Shown here piece by piece: positions 22,603-35,227 of a stretch of DNA of 64,000 bases. The notes below the pieces were generated by a model. The model did no database searches. It was not told the origin of the DNA and worked only from the letters and a program-made list of their open reading frames with translations. Position numbers and translations under genes: made by a program. Position 1 is the first letter of the stretch; every line of letters begins with the position of its first letter. The stretch is from Moniliophthora roreri (taxonomy: Eukaryota > Basidiomycota > Agaricomycetes > Agaricales > Marasmiaceae): assembly GCA_001466705.2 (NCBI GenBank), contig LATX02000211.1:1116001-1180000 (forward strand), given 5' to 3'.

Positions 22603-23165
22603 GAGTCCATTTACGGTTTAGTCACGATCCGATGGTTTGTCACATCTCCGTGGTAGCGCCAAGAATGCATGGCAGGAGGCAGGTATATGGTCATTGCGGC
22701 AAGCGACGGCGAGCTTCTTCCAGCTTTCTCAAGATATTGCTTTTATTTCGAATCGGAATACCGGGTTAGATGACATGAAGGATACTGATATAATTGTGCT
22801 GGGGTGACGGACTGGTGAGAGCAAAGAATCATTATATCGCTTGTGCTCCGGGTGCAAGCCAAGGCGAACTGAAAGGATGAGTCTGAGGGAGTATGAGTTC
22901 AGAATGCTGGAGGCGACTTGAGGGAACTGGTGGAACTGCAGTGCTTCAGACAAGTATACTGTACTCTGGCACGAAGGCAAATTCTTCGACTCACCTGTTT
23001 TGACCCAAATTACTCTCCAGTTCCCTTGGAAGTCTCCTCTAGAATCTGGTCATTGACATTGCTAAGAGCAGAGGCAAGCTGTCTGTTTGCTATTGTATTC
23101 ATCGAGTCAACGTCGGAAGCGGTCACGGGAGGTAATTTTGGGCCTCCTGCCACTTGCGCTCAGCA
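22603..23165. other. divergent intergenic region; possible very short gene
   Basis: About 560 bp between SH3 paralogue A and the nucleoporin gene. On the minus strand an ATG near 23104 opens MNTIANRQLASALSNVNDQI, which could splice (gtaattt...gcactgcag) to a short second exon and stop, giving roughly 41 residues. I recognise no family, and it may be chance. Confidence 0.2.
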
Positions 23166-26100
23166 ATGAGCACTCCAATATCCAGACCTGCAAATCCTCA
23201 GGTCAAAGTTGACCCAAATCCTCAAGAATTTCAGTCAGATGGCTTCAATGTGAGTGATATTTCCAATTTTCTGTCCTCGTTCTGACGCGCTTCGTGTAGT
23301 ATCCCACCTTTCGCCTTTTGAACAAGAAGAGCCGTGTAACTCTGTCTCGAAACTACCTCAGCACAGATCCAGCTTTCAACTATCAGGAATTTACAGTGGC
23401 GAACCAAAAAGGATGGTTTGCAGCAATCCAGAACTCTGGAGGTAGCGGCGTCATTCTTTCTCCTCTCAGCCAACTTCGGAACACAATTAAGGAATGTAGC
23501 GGGGATGAGACTTTCTTCCAGCCTCAGCGAACACTGTCGTTCTCTTCATCCGAACCAAATATCATCACTTTTGCCTGCAATGAAACTAGACTTATCATTG
23601 GTTTCAAATCCGGCCAACTTGTCGCATACGACACCGCTAGTATCCTTTCGCAAGGTTCGAACGAGGTAGCACCTTTGAACATCTTGCAGCAATCTACAAG
23701 CCCGCCTGTTGAAATCAAACCCAACCCAAATAATGATTCGGCATTGGCTGACCTCATCGCTGTCGTTCGTAAAGATGGAAGTGTGGAGCTGCTGAACACA
23801 GGATTTGAAATGCAAGGTGCTTGGGGCCCTGGAGATGCGAGTTCAACACCTGTTACTGGTACGTAGCTGATTCGTGTCCGAGATTCTGGACATTAACACG
23901 TCTTTCAGTATCTTGGTCGCCAAAAGGAAAACAGCTGGCAGTCGGCCTAGCTCTCGGAGACATCGTGACATATTCCTTAACCAATAAAACTAGTTACGTG
24001 CGCCACATACCTCCCACTGCGGACGGCATGCTCGCTTCCCTTAATTGGCTTGCACCTGGCCACACTTTCCGTACCAGCTACTCGCCGTCTACACCCGGAG
24101 AATCCGATCCTATTCACCACATGGTACATCAAGACTTGAAAACTTCCCCAGTTACTTTCACCAAACTAGACCATTCATTCCCCGCGCCAGACAGGTCAAA
24201 GCAGTCGTCATATGTCGTCGTGCTGCCTAAATGGAACGAGGATGTGAGCAACGCGAATGCCGATGATAGCAAGTTATTGGTCGTTGTGGGTGACACGGCA
24301 TGCACGGATCTTGAAGTTTTGGGAAACCAGGGTACCCAGTGGTATCAACAGATGCAGGAGAATCCACTGTCGATTCCATTGGATAAGAACACAGAAGACA
24401 CGACGATGCTAGCGCTAGAAGTAGATCTGACGGATGCAGAGGTGATTGCTTCTTCGTAGTCGTCCACTGTCACTTCACTGACTCGCTTACAGGCAGGACA
24501 CCCCGTGATGTACGCGTATCTCAATGACGGAACAGTTCAGGCGTGGTATATCGACGGCTCGAAGCCCTACGCTGGAATGGTTAGCTCTATCGCGGCTGTC
24601 ACCGCAAGCTCGGCTTTTGCAACGCCAAGCACATCTGTGTTTGGGCAGCCGTCGTCACAGCAGCCACAGACGACTTCCGTCTTTGGCCAACCAAGTAACT
24701 CCTCTCCTTTTGCCAGCGTGCAGCCGTCGAGTGGCTCTGTCTTTGGTCAATCGTCGTTCGGAAGTTCTAGCAGCTCGACTTTTGCTGGTCAATCGACCTC
24801 CGCATTCGGTGGGCAATCGCAAACAACTTCCGCTTTTGGCTCCCAATCCCAAGCAGCTTCGTCGTTTGGTGGACAATCTCAAGCGTTGTCACCATTCAGT
24901 AGCCAACCTTCGACTGCATCCCCCTTTGGGCAACCACAATCAACCTCCGCATTTGGACAACCACAATCAGGGTCTGCGTTCGGTAGCAGCCCAGCCTTTG
25001 GACAAAGCGGCTTTGGTCAACCAGCGTTTGGCCAATCGAGCTTTGGTCAAAAACCCGCTGCTGCACCTCCGTTTGGCGGGGGGTCTACATCACCACCTGC
25101 TACCTCAACGGGTGCCTTCAGCAATTTCGGAAGTGCGACTACCCCAAGTCCGTTCAGCGGAGGAGTGTTCGGTGCTCCCGCTACATCAGCGAATAATACG
25201 CCCTCTGGAACTGGTGCAGAACAAATTTCGAGAGACGACTCTATGGGAGACTCATCATTTGGAGGTCTCTCACTGGGAGGTGACAATGACAGTACAAAAA
25301 AGTCGCCGGGATTCGGAGCTGGAGGTGGTATGTTTGGCAGTGCGGCATCCCAGCCATCATCAACTTCTGCCTTTGGGTCGAGTTCGGATTCGAGCTCAAG
25401 CAATGGGGGACTAATCAAACCTGCCAGTGGTTTCGGTGCATTCGGTGGCGGATCGGGGTCATTTGGTGCCTTTGGTAACAACTTGTCGAGTGGATCTGGG
25501 TTTGGAGGCGGTGGTGCTTTCACTGCAAAACCTGATCAATCGACGCCAAGTGCGTTTAGTGGCGGAGCGTTTAGCGCAAAACCTACCACCCCTACCACGT
25601 CTGGGTTTGGACAGTCAGGACTTGGGCAGAGCAGTTTTGGAAAGCCGGCATTCGGCCAGAGTACGTTTGGCCAGCCTGGATTTGGACAATCCGGGTTCAT
25701 TAAACCTGCTCAGCCTGCTCCAGCTTCCACAACCCAGTCGACCGGAGGATTTGCAGCGTTTGCATCTGGTGGTGCATCAGCATTTGGAGGGGGCTCAGCT
25801 ACCAAGTCAGCTTTCGAGGGTGGTGAAACATCAGACGTGTTTGGTGGTGCAAGCAAGCCAACTGAAACCTCGAGTGTATTCGGGGACAACTCTGAGAAGA
25901 AGTCTGCTCCTTCAGGTGGTTTTGGAGCGTTTGCCAACCAACCATCTGCGTTCGGAACTGCTGCGAAATCCCCTGAAACCAAACTGGCCACATCGGCCGC
26001 GTCTTCCTCTTCTAATGGCTTCTCGGCATTCGCCAACCAGCCTTCGGCCTTTGGCGCAACAGCGTCTAGCGGCGGAGCATTCGGCGGAGCTAGTGCATTT

Positions 26101-29100
26101 GGAGGCGGAACACAAGCAACCAGTGCGTTTGGCAACAATAATGGCCCGATTTTTGGAGGAGATTCTACAACTAAGACTAGCCTCAAACCTCCAGGCTTGG
26201 AAGACACGTCTCCACCATTGTTACCCAGTCCTGCGGCCACCAAATCACCAGCGTCTCCCTCTCCAGCGCCCACTCCAGCACCTCCAACGGGCGCGTTCTC
26301 TAACCTCACGCGCTCGACTTTCAAACCTGCTGAAGGTTTTGGCGCATTCGGAAGTGTTGTTGCTTCAGATTCGCCGTTCCTCAAAGTCACCAGTGAGAAG
26401 AAGGATCCTCAGGTCACTGCGTTCGGCAATGCCGCTGAAAGTAAACCACCGTCGTCCTCCACTGCTGCCATATCAACGTCATCTCCAGCTTTTGGATCGA
26501 CCTCGAAACTTGGTTTCGGGTTTGGTATCAAGGGGACAGCGAATACCACGTCAACCTTTGGCTCGTCCATGCCGAGTGGCCCTGTCAAAACATCCGAACC
26601 AAGAAGTGGTGGTTTTGGTGCATTCAGCTCAGGAACTTCATCTTTTGGATCGTTTGCATCAGGCGAGAAGAAATCGTTTGGAGAAATGCTGAGAGGAAGT
26701 GAAGATCAAAAGAAAGACGAAGAAAAGTCGAAGATTCCTGAGACGGTTTCAATATTTGGCAAGCCCGGAAGTGCGCCTGACACTCCAATAACCAGGGGGC
26801 CGCCTTTTGATCAATTACAAAAAGCCTCTCAATCAGAGACAAAGCCAGCATCTGTGGTCAGCGCTTTTGCGGACAAGTCCGAGAAGGAGAAGAGTCCTAC
26901 TTCAGGCTCGTCTACGTTATTCGAGGATAAGAAAACAACACCGGTTTTCACTCCGCCACCTTTGACGCCCACGGACGGAAAATCAGTCCAGGAGACAACA
27001 ACGCCTCGAACAGAAGAGACACCGACGATCAGAGTGACTGATAGTCATTCCAAACTTGAAGGACATGTGTCGTCTGAGTCAATGTCTTCGCAAGCAAGTT
27101 CCTTCGTCGATGTGAAAAGGCCTGAGGAAGGTGAAAGCGACTTTGAAGAGCCACCTGAGGATGATGAGTCCGACTTTCTCTCAGAGAGCTATGGAACCCA
27201 TTCTGAAGATGAAGACGAATCTGAGGGAAATGTCCAGGACTCAGAGGCTACACCCGGTCCCGCTCAAATTCCTCTTCCTAGGTCTCGTTCTGGGACGCCG
27301 CAAGTATCTGGCGGATCTCCTATACCGTCGAGTAACAAGGAAGTCGAGGAAGAAGAGGAAGGCGATGAGAGGGAGAAGGAGGAGGAGGAGGATGAAGGAG
27401 AGGAGGATGAAGGAGAGGAGGAGGACGAAGAGGATGAGTATGAAGATGACGAAGATGACACTTCAAGGCTCTCTACCATAACGGAAGAAAACGAGACTAC
27501 CACTCCTCCGGGTTCGCCGACCAAAAAAGAGACAACTGGGTCGAAAGACCCGGTTGTCGCGCCTGCACCCACTGTACCTACTGCAACTTCGCCATTTGGG
27601 CTTGGTAGACCCAGTACTCGCCCATCTCGTAGTTCTCCTTTGACAGGAGCACCCTTCTCAGGATACGAAGAAGAATCCGAAGCTACCACTCCTACGGCCA
27701 GCGAACCCTCGAAAGCACCTCTCAAGCCTAGACTTTCATCTCCAAAAACACCATTTGGGGTGCTTCCGCCTCCACGAGCCCCGTCACCAGAGACCAAGCC
27801 TAAGAGACCGAAGACACCCCCACTGTTGAGTAATTTTGGCTTCGGTGGTGGCTCTTCTGTTACAGCACCCGTCGCAACATCTCTTAGTCAGCCTGCCATT
27901 GGTCCGTCTCCTTCACCACCGTTGTTCGGTAAACCCTTTCCTCCGGGACCTCTTTCACCGGTGTCCAATGCCCCATCTTCACCGGGGCCTGCACCGGTGG
28001 CTTCGACCCCAGGTGCTGGTGGCTTGTTTGGTAGCTTCAAACCAGGTGCAACCGCCCCACCCATGCCTATGATCAAGAAAGAAGAGCCGGTCACTCCCAC
28101 TGGCTCACTGTTTGGTGGGCTCAAGCCAGCATCACCCACAGACTCTCTTTCCTTATCCATAACCCCGAAATCTACCTCTCCAATGTTCCCGTCGTCTCCG
28201 GCGCCGCAAGGCTTCTTCGGACAACATGCCCAGAAGCCTTCTCCCGTCCCGCAGACAGCATCTCCAGCTTCGGCTCCGCCCAACCCGATCCTGCAAGCGC
28301 AAGAGGGCATGCAAAGAGAGTGTGCATTGCTATACATAAACATGGCAAATGAGCTGCAAGATGTAAAGGTTTCTCCTTGCTCGCTTGTATTCGTGGACTG
28401 ATTATTCTCCTATGCAGCTTCGGAAGCTCGCTGAGCTGGCGAGTAAAAAGCGGGAGGCGCTGAGCAGGACTGCAGGTGGCTCTCGACGAAAAGAGGATCT
28501 CGGCGACGCAAGCAAATGGGCATTAGGAGATGTTGTGCACTTTGGTGTGACTATGAAGCAGTTTGAAAGAGATATCTCTGAGCTCAAAGAAGGGCCAGAA
28601 AAGCAGAAGCAGAGCCTATCGGAATTGAACAAGAGTATAGTCAAAGGTAAGAGTCTCGAAGACTGTTTGGACTGCTTGACTGAATGTCAAATATAGCTGG
28701 TACCAGGCGGGAAGAAATTGCGAGATTCAACAAGGCCAAGAGTGATAACGAGTTCGCAAAGATGTTAAAGTCAAGGACTCTTGGTCCTGAGCATCTTGAA
28801 ACTCAAACTCAGCTCCGGCGCAATATTCGAGTACGAATCTTCTCCACCTACCAGGTTACATTCGCTGATCAAAGCCCTCGCAGAATCTGAGTAATCGCGT
28901 CCAGCAACTCGAGGATCAACTGAAATCACACAAGAAGAAACTCGTGGAGTTCAACTCCGGAAAGCCTACGCTGAGGTTTGTTTCTGTGATCTTCGGAGAG
29001 ATCATCATTAAATTTTTCTCCGTTTAGAGCACCAAGCATCGATACAGTCAACCGGACGTACCGCAATATTGACATCGCCATTCAGCAACAAAGTGACGAT

Positions 29101-29841
29101 GTCGCAAGACTCACTTCGCGAGTCAAGAAGCTCGACCTCTCGGTACCGTCGACATCCCTCCTCCGACAGTCCGTCGCTGGGAGAGACCCTCGTCTTCCTG
29201 ATCCCATAGTCAGGCGACCTTTCAATGTGACCCCAGACGTTGCGGTGACTACTGCTGCAGCTTTAAATGCGGAACGTTCGGCGCATAAGCTGAAGACGGC
29301 ATTGCTGGCTGCAAGGAAGGAGCCTTTGCTGAATATGACCGCCGTCGCTGCTATGAAAGGATCGGATGTTCCTGTTGCATTCAACACTCCCCAGAAGAAG
29401 TCGGGTGACGGTAACGGGTTCCACTTCAACACACCGATACAGGGTTCGTTATTTACAGACCCATCTTCCCCGTCTCCGCCGTCACAGGGTGAAATACCTG
29501 GCTGGAATAACTTCCCCGAAGATCATTTCAATCCTTCCACGCCTGTCAGCTCATCAAGACGGGGTACAACACGGAGAATTCATGACACCCGGAGAAGTCC
29601 TGCCATAGGACACTCTTCGAGTTCGCCTTTGGGTTCGAGCCCACATGCCAGTGGCCTGGGTACAAATCCTAATGTTGTGCCTAGTGCTACGTTTGGATCC
29701 CCTTCACCAGCTGTAAAGGCAACTCCTTCAGCAGCATCTTCATCCTTTGATTGGGGTCCGTTACCAGAGTTCAACAAGCCCGCTGCACCAAGTCTCTTCG
29801 CACCATTAACTTTTGGGAAACCAAATGTAGGTAATAAGTAG
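23166..29841 (+). CDS. NUP159: nucleoporin Nup159/Nup214-like
   Basis: Cytoplasmic-face nuclear pore protein; its family binds the DEAD-box helicase Dbp5 during mRNA export. The start at 23166 (MSTPISRPANPQVKVDPNPQ) is followed by a beta-propeller N-terminus (to about 24590; FRLLNKKSRVTL, NIITFACNETRLIIGFKSGQ, VSWSPKGKQLAVGLALGD, AYLNDGTVQAWY). A long exon (about 24495-28366) encodes a low-complexity FG domain with dozens of FG/SAFG/GFGQ repeats in Ser/Gly/Gln spacers, then an acidic run (about 27345-27460) and Pro/Ser-rich sequence with more FG. Four or more short introns precede a C-terminal coiled coil (about 28420-29130; RECALLYINMANELQDVKLR, LEDQLKSHKKKLVEF) and a Ser/Pro tail. Total about 2,100 residues. 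The propeller + FG + coiled coil order is the Nup159/Nup214 plan. Confidence 0.88.
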
Positions 29842-30459
29842 TGGAAATACAAAGGACACTCCGCCGACGGGATTAGTCGTATCTTGGGTATTACCGCCAA
29901 AACAAGGACAGTAGGGTATATTTTGGAAGGCACTCATGTAATGTACATTACTTATGTAGTTGGGCTCAGTATCTGAGTCTGATTCCGTCTCAAAGATCTC
30001 AATAATGAACAAACTAAAGTGCCAATTTGAATTAGAATCTAGGAATGACCATCTTGTCAAGCATGTGAGCCGTGGCTAGTTTTGTTGCTCTAAGTTATCC
30101 CCAGACCCTAACTGCCTGACTCCTAACCCCGAACCTCTAACCGAACCGAATCGATTCAACGCGAGGTACAAGCCCAAACCCCTAATCCACACCCGCTGAA
30201 GACCGCTGCGCGGTCACAGTCCGAACCCATTCGCATAGACCCTCCATGACCCGAATCTCTTCGTTCACTGTGGACCTTGTGAAAGCTGGAGAATCTTTTC
30301 TGTGTCATATCAGCGATCTGAGTCTGCCTAGATATGTGTGGGATGTCATCAGAACTCTTATTTACTGAGACATTTCAAGACTCCTTCACTCGGACCAACA
30401 GTCGAGCACCTCGTCTCACTACGATTGGCATAACATGGCTTCCTGACACTTGCAGCGCA
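29842..30459. other. intergenic; C-rich degenerate telomere-like patch
   Basis: No gene seen. At 30108-30190 the strand is C-rich with scattered CCCTAA, CCTAACC and CTCTAACC words resembling degenerate fungal telomere units, but there is no true tandem array. Confidence 0.3.
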
Positions 30460-31816
30460 ATGACTACCCAAATCCCTCTCGTCTCAGTCTGCATTGCTAA
30501 CGTGGCGATTCAAAGCTTTCTTTGCGGGATTTTCTTCGTTCTAAATGCAGTTTCAATCACATCGCTGTGCTTCCCGCCCAACTACCAACCACGGAAGGCC
30601 CACCTCTCGCCCACACGACGGTTTCGACTGACACTAAAGAAACCAATCTTATGGGTGCAGCTGCCTTATTCGTTAGTATTAAAGGAGTGAGCGTGCCCCC
30701 TCCCTCCACTGCAGGCTGCAGCTAACTAAAAACCACTGTTTGTGCAGAAATGCGGTAATTGGAGTCATTGTTCACGGCGTCAATCCCCTCGATGTCTATG
30801 CGGTGAAGACTGGATTTATCGAGGCGTCTCTCGTTATCAGCGACAGAATGCTGGTTAGTCTCGCCACTGAGTCGCTTGCATTCCCAGCGTGTACCCACTT
30901 TAACCGTCAGAACCAAATGTCATAATCATACCATGTTTGACCCTTGTTGGCCTTAAGGCCAGTGTTCTAATTACGTTCCCCGATAGCGATTAAATATTAT
31001 CCGCAGTTTGTAGGATCGGGCTCGCCAATAATTTCGCACATTACCCAGAGGGCCGCGATGTTTTCTCTCCAGTCACTCAGGTGTGGGTCTAATCTGATGG
31101 TTACGAACCTGGCACTCGCGTTTTATGAAACTTTCTGAAGTTGGTTTTTGAAGGTATCTTTACTCTGTTGCAAGTGAATCGTCATAATTCATCTCCTTGA
31201 TTCTCAACTTCTCTCTAGGACCAACGTCTATTGCACAGCGATGATTTGGTGGCAAAGTATGTCGTAGTGCTAGCATTCGTAATCGGATACTAACCACTAC
31301 TCCTGGTTTGGTGCACTGAGCGAGAAAATCGTCGCGTCGGCGCTGCTCATACCACCTGTTCAAGTAATCTCATGGTAAACGACGAATTTCCTCTTCGAAT
31401 CCCATCAAGTTATTGGCCTGTTGCCACAGTCGGCACTAGCAATATTCACTGAAAGTGCTCTCCTAGGCGGCGGTTATGTGTCCTTCAAGTTCTACTCACG
31501 GCTTCGTAGATCCTATCCTGGACAGCAGTCTTTACTGCTACGTATGCCGTCAAGTTTCAAATCGAGGCCCTCATAGCGGATTGTTGGGCCGTATTCGCAG
31601 GCATCTCCGGGCTGATCGATGTACGCATAGGCCTGGAATGGGCAATCAATCCATCCGTGATCATTACCCAGACTTCGTCGTCAGGACGGGGATATTTCAT
31701 TCCCATACCCAATGCAAATTAACATACCAGAAACCAACATGCAGTCGACGCGGGTGGTCACCCTTCCCAACTACCTCGGAGTCGAGGTCAACGAAACACA
31801 TAGTGACCGGTAAATG
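30460..31816 (+). pseudogene. broken copy 1 of a tandem seven-helix membrane protein family
   Basis: First of three tandem relatives. It opens like the others (MTTQIPLVSVCIANVAIQSF) but a one-base loss near 30651 shifts the frame at the site where copies 2 and 3 read KKPMFLGA. The segment encoding HWICTV(M/L)RLF is missing. Later pieces remain recognisable in different frames: VYAVKTGFIEASLVISDRML (about 30796-30855), RIGLANNFAHYPEGRDVFSP (about 31013-31075) and ATYAVKFQIEALIADCWAVF (about 31540-31600). The tail again shifts frame near 31710. It is a decayed gene, not one I would expect to yield protein. Confidence 0.75.
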
Positions 31817-32394
31817 TCTCCTCGGGAAGTCACAAGCCACAATAGAACCCACAGAATCCATCTCCTTGAGTTCTCCCTAGTTCCCCATGATATCCGGCTC
31901 TGACCCTTCACAATTCAATCTCGGCTCGCAATCAATCCCTCAAGCTCTTTCATCACCATCAGTATTACAATTCGGGGCAATCTGCCTAAAGTTTTGTGCT
32001 CATGGACAACGTTAACACCTTCGGTGATGCTCCACCCCCACCCCGAAATGCCAGTGCGACACGCGGAAATGCGCTAACATTCTAACACCATTTTTGCTCC
32101 ATCCTATTCTTCAGGTTTCTCCAGTCAGGCTAAATGCTCCCTTTGCTAGGTGCTGATAGCTCTTGCCATGATCGACGATGCTGGCTCATAACGTCTTTTC
32201 TTACGCTGTTGCATGGTCGACGGAGAGATATTTATAGCATTCAATTGACAGCCCATAGAGACATCATGATCGAGTCTGCCTCACATAATGATTGACTTCG
32301 TCGTCTCCTTCCGGCTGTTGATATCTACAGAATCCTTTATGTATGGGCGCATCGCGGTACGAATGCTATCTCTCTGCCTTCTTCCACGACCCCA
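31817..32394. other. spacer between membrane-family copies 1 and 2
   Basis: No gene seen; presumed promoter of copy 2. Confidence 0.4.
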
Positions 32395-33896
32395 ATGCCC
32401 GATAACGTACCTGTCGTTTCAATATGCCTTGCCAACGTTGCTGTTGAGAGCCTTCTCTATGGGATATTCTTCGTCCTCAATATAGGCTCCATCGTACTCA
32501 TATGCTTCCCCCTCAGCGACGTGACGAAAAAGGAGTCTATTTCCCGCCGCGTTCAGATGGCGGTCAAAAAACCTATGTTCCTGGGGGCAATCGCATTGTT
32601 TGTCAGTATTACTGGGGTAGGTGACACTTTGTCGATGTCATTCTAGTGCTCACCATTGTCAAGCATTGGATATGCACCGTTTTACGGCTTTTCGGAGCTG
32701 TTGTATTTTCCGAGAAAGGACCCTCGGCGTACTATGAAGACCTATCGGAGAACCTCTATGCAATTAAGACAGGGTTCATTGAAGCATCCCTGATCATTGG
32801 TGATAGTATGCTTGTGAGCTTGAGTTGATATGAAGCATCTTTCTAGCATCTCTGATTCGGACATCCTGCAGATATATAGACTCTGGATGGTCTGGTCCAG
32901 AAACTACTACGTGATAGTCATCCCGATTCTGACTCTCACCGGCCTAATAGGTACAGACTCCACCTTCATCTCATTGAAACCATAATTGCTGAACATTCTC
33001 GCAGTGTGTGGAATAGGCTTAACAAATGATTTCGCGCATTATACCCCCGGGCAAAGCGTTTTTTCCTCGGTAACACAGGCATGGGTTTTAGGAGATGGGA
33101 AGCAATACCTCTTTTGAGAATGGTGAAAAGTTGCTAACACATCGAAAAACAGGCCTTTTTACATTGCTGTATGTTCTGTTTCGTAGAACGCCTGACAATT
33201 TCCTGATCATTTTTCGTGATTCAACCAGCACGAATGTGTACAGCTCAAGTACGGTACTTGCCTATATTTGCTACTCTTTACTTACGACCATGTAGCCTTG
33301 ATTGGATACCGGATCTGGTGGACGGAACGCCAAAGTCGCTATTCTGGTGCTACTCGTGTCGGGCGTAGCAATTTAAGTGTAAGCAGTCGATCGTCGTCCG
33401 TCTGACTTATTCATTTTACTATTTTCGATACAGTCCGTGCTTGCAATTTTCATCGAGAGTGCTCTTCTCTATACGTAAGACAACACACCACTCCTTATTC
33501 ACTAGTAGGCTAACACTGAACGTCTGGTGTAGGTCTTGGACTGTGGCATTCATAGCGACTTATGCAGCAGAGTCGCGAGTCGAATCCGTGATCGCAGACT
33601 GTTGGGCGGCCATGGCGGGCATCTCTTTTGGTCTTATAAACGTGCGTATAGGCCTAGGATGGGCTAGGAACCCATCTGCGATGCTCTCGACTATACCGGG
33701 AAGACAACAACACCGCGGTGCAGCGAACACAGGGGAAACTTCACTTGCGTATCCAATGCAGCCGCTCGCTATTCACGTTCATCAAGTGAAAGACACATCC
33801 CCAACGGATAGGATTAGCTTTTCTGGAGTCGATGGACCTGATTCCAGTACGCAGAAAAACGAGAGGCGCGGAGATAGTATCTCGGATCACGTGTGA
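32395..33896 (+). CDS. seven-helix membrane protein, tandem copy 2
   Basis: Agaricomycete-expanded integral membrane protein of unknown function, usually about 300-360 residues with seven hydrophobic segments. The start at 32395 gives MPDNVPVVSICLANVAVESL, then GIFFVLN. Introns are short: one after SITG (gtaggt), after GDSML (gtgagc), near 32950, around the segment TQAW to AFLHC, before TNVYSS, after NLS, and before SWTVAF. Conserved blocks in order: HWICTVLRLF, YAIKTGFIEASLIIGDSML, YRLWMVWSRNYYVIVIP, LTNDFAHYTPGQSVFSS, LIGYRIWWTERQ, AIFIESALLYTSW, ADCWAAMAGISFGLINVRIG. The polar C-terminus has YPMQPLAIHVHQVKD. The frame is rescued at each break by a plausible intron, so I call it intact, with less certainty around 33085-33230. 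Confidence 0.65.
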
Positions 33897-35227
33897 ATGG
33901 TCATCGTCGGGATTGTGCCCCGGGGTGACTGCGAGCTACAATGCATGTAGATGTAGTATGCTAAACCGTTCCTAGTAGGCCGGGGGTTAGATAGTCTGGA
34001 TGCGTCAATCCTTCGTCCTTCGTCCTTCGCCCTTCTCGATGCTCAGCTGCTTCCTGGTGAGAACTGCACACTGCACGACAAAATGCATGCTTTTTCGACT
34101 TTTGGCGCCTAAAGAAACGCCTCGGCCGGGACAGGCCGATTTTTCTGCACTACTTACTAATGAACGTTATGAACGCTCATCACCATCGTATCGAACTCTG
34201 TCGAAATCTACGTTTCTGCACTATAGCTTTAGGAATGAGGACTAGTCACCATATACTCAACTACATGGGAAACGTTACTGGGACACATCGCAGGGTTCGG
34301 CGTGAAAATACAGTTCGTTCGCCATTGGAATGGTTGGTGTGTGTGTTGATTCTATTATTTCACTCTGGTTCGCTCACAGGTCACCAGTCATAGTGGTGTA
34401 TTCGATATAATTACTAACCAAGGCTAAAATATAGTCTCATTCCACGACCTCCGTGCTCGTACCTTGCTTTTGCAGAGGCCTTGTATCAAAGTAGAGAATT
34501 CGGAGGGAATACATACCCGGGCACACCAACATAGCCCCTTCGTTCTCCCTCTCCCTCAAAATAAACGCTCTTAAAAGGCTTCTTATTTTTTTCTGGGTGG
34601 CGTTAGTTTCATTCGACCTTGATCCTGATGTATGGCAAAATCTGAGACCTTCCGAGCCCGTTTGGTCCAAAATCCGGCCGACGCAGTTACTCTGCTATTC
34701 CCCTACTTTTAGACGAGCCCAGGCTAAACTACACAAATATGCGATACGCGGTACTGTCGTCGGCTGGCGCATCACGCATTGGAACTACGCTCCCGTCACC
34801 CGACCGTTCGAACGGAGCTGCGAGTACCTCTATTGTACCTCTGTAATCAGCTGTAGTCCTGATCGTCGTGACTACCCCACATTGGAAGGCGGAAACGGTT
34901 TTCTGTAGTCGGTCGTTGATTCCTTTGAAACCTGGTTTCTTTTCAGAGTCCAAAGACTCGTACCCTATCAGGGATAAAGAGGGATGACCGCATGGGGACG
35001 ACCGCATCACCGCATCAAATCCTATTCGTACTGCGAACGAACCGAGCCTAAGTCCAGACTGGTCCATGAGTTACCGATAAATGTAGGATAAAGAGGTTAA
35101 GGTCAGGTCAAAAAAGCGGGATGCGGGATCGTATATCCAATATCTCAGTACCGCTCCAATACCTTTCAAGTGACGAGCCTGATGACCTCCAAACGGTAAT
35201 AGTCTTTTCCTCTCGACTTCGACTATC
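33897..35227. other. spacer between membrane-family copies 2 and 3
   Basis: About 1.3 kb with no recognisable gene. A short imperfect tandem of cgtcctt occurs near 34012-34036. Remaining frames are short and lack domains. Confidence 0.4.

Noticed and set aside
25427..26692. 421-codon open frame in another frame of the nucleoporin
   Set aside because: Shadow of the FG-repeat exon; the repetitive Ser/Gly/Phe codons keep a second frame open and its translation has no domain.
27264..27797. Antisense Ser-rich frame opposite the nucleoporin acidic run
   Set aside because: The Ser run is just the complement of GAG/GAA/GAT codons.
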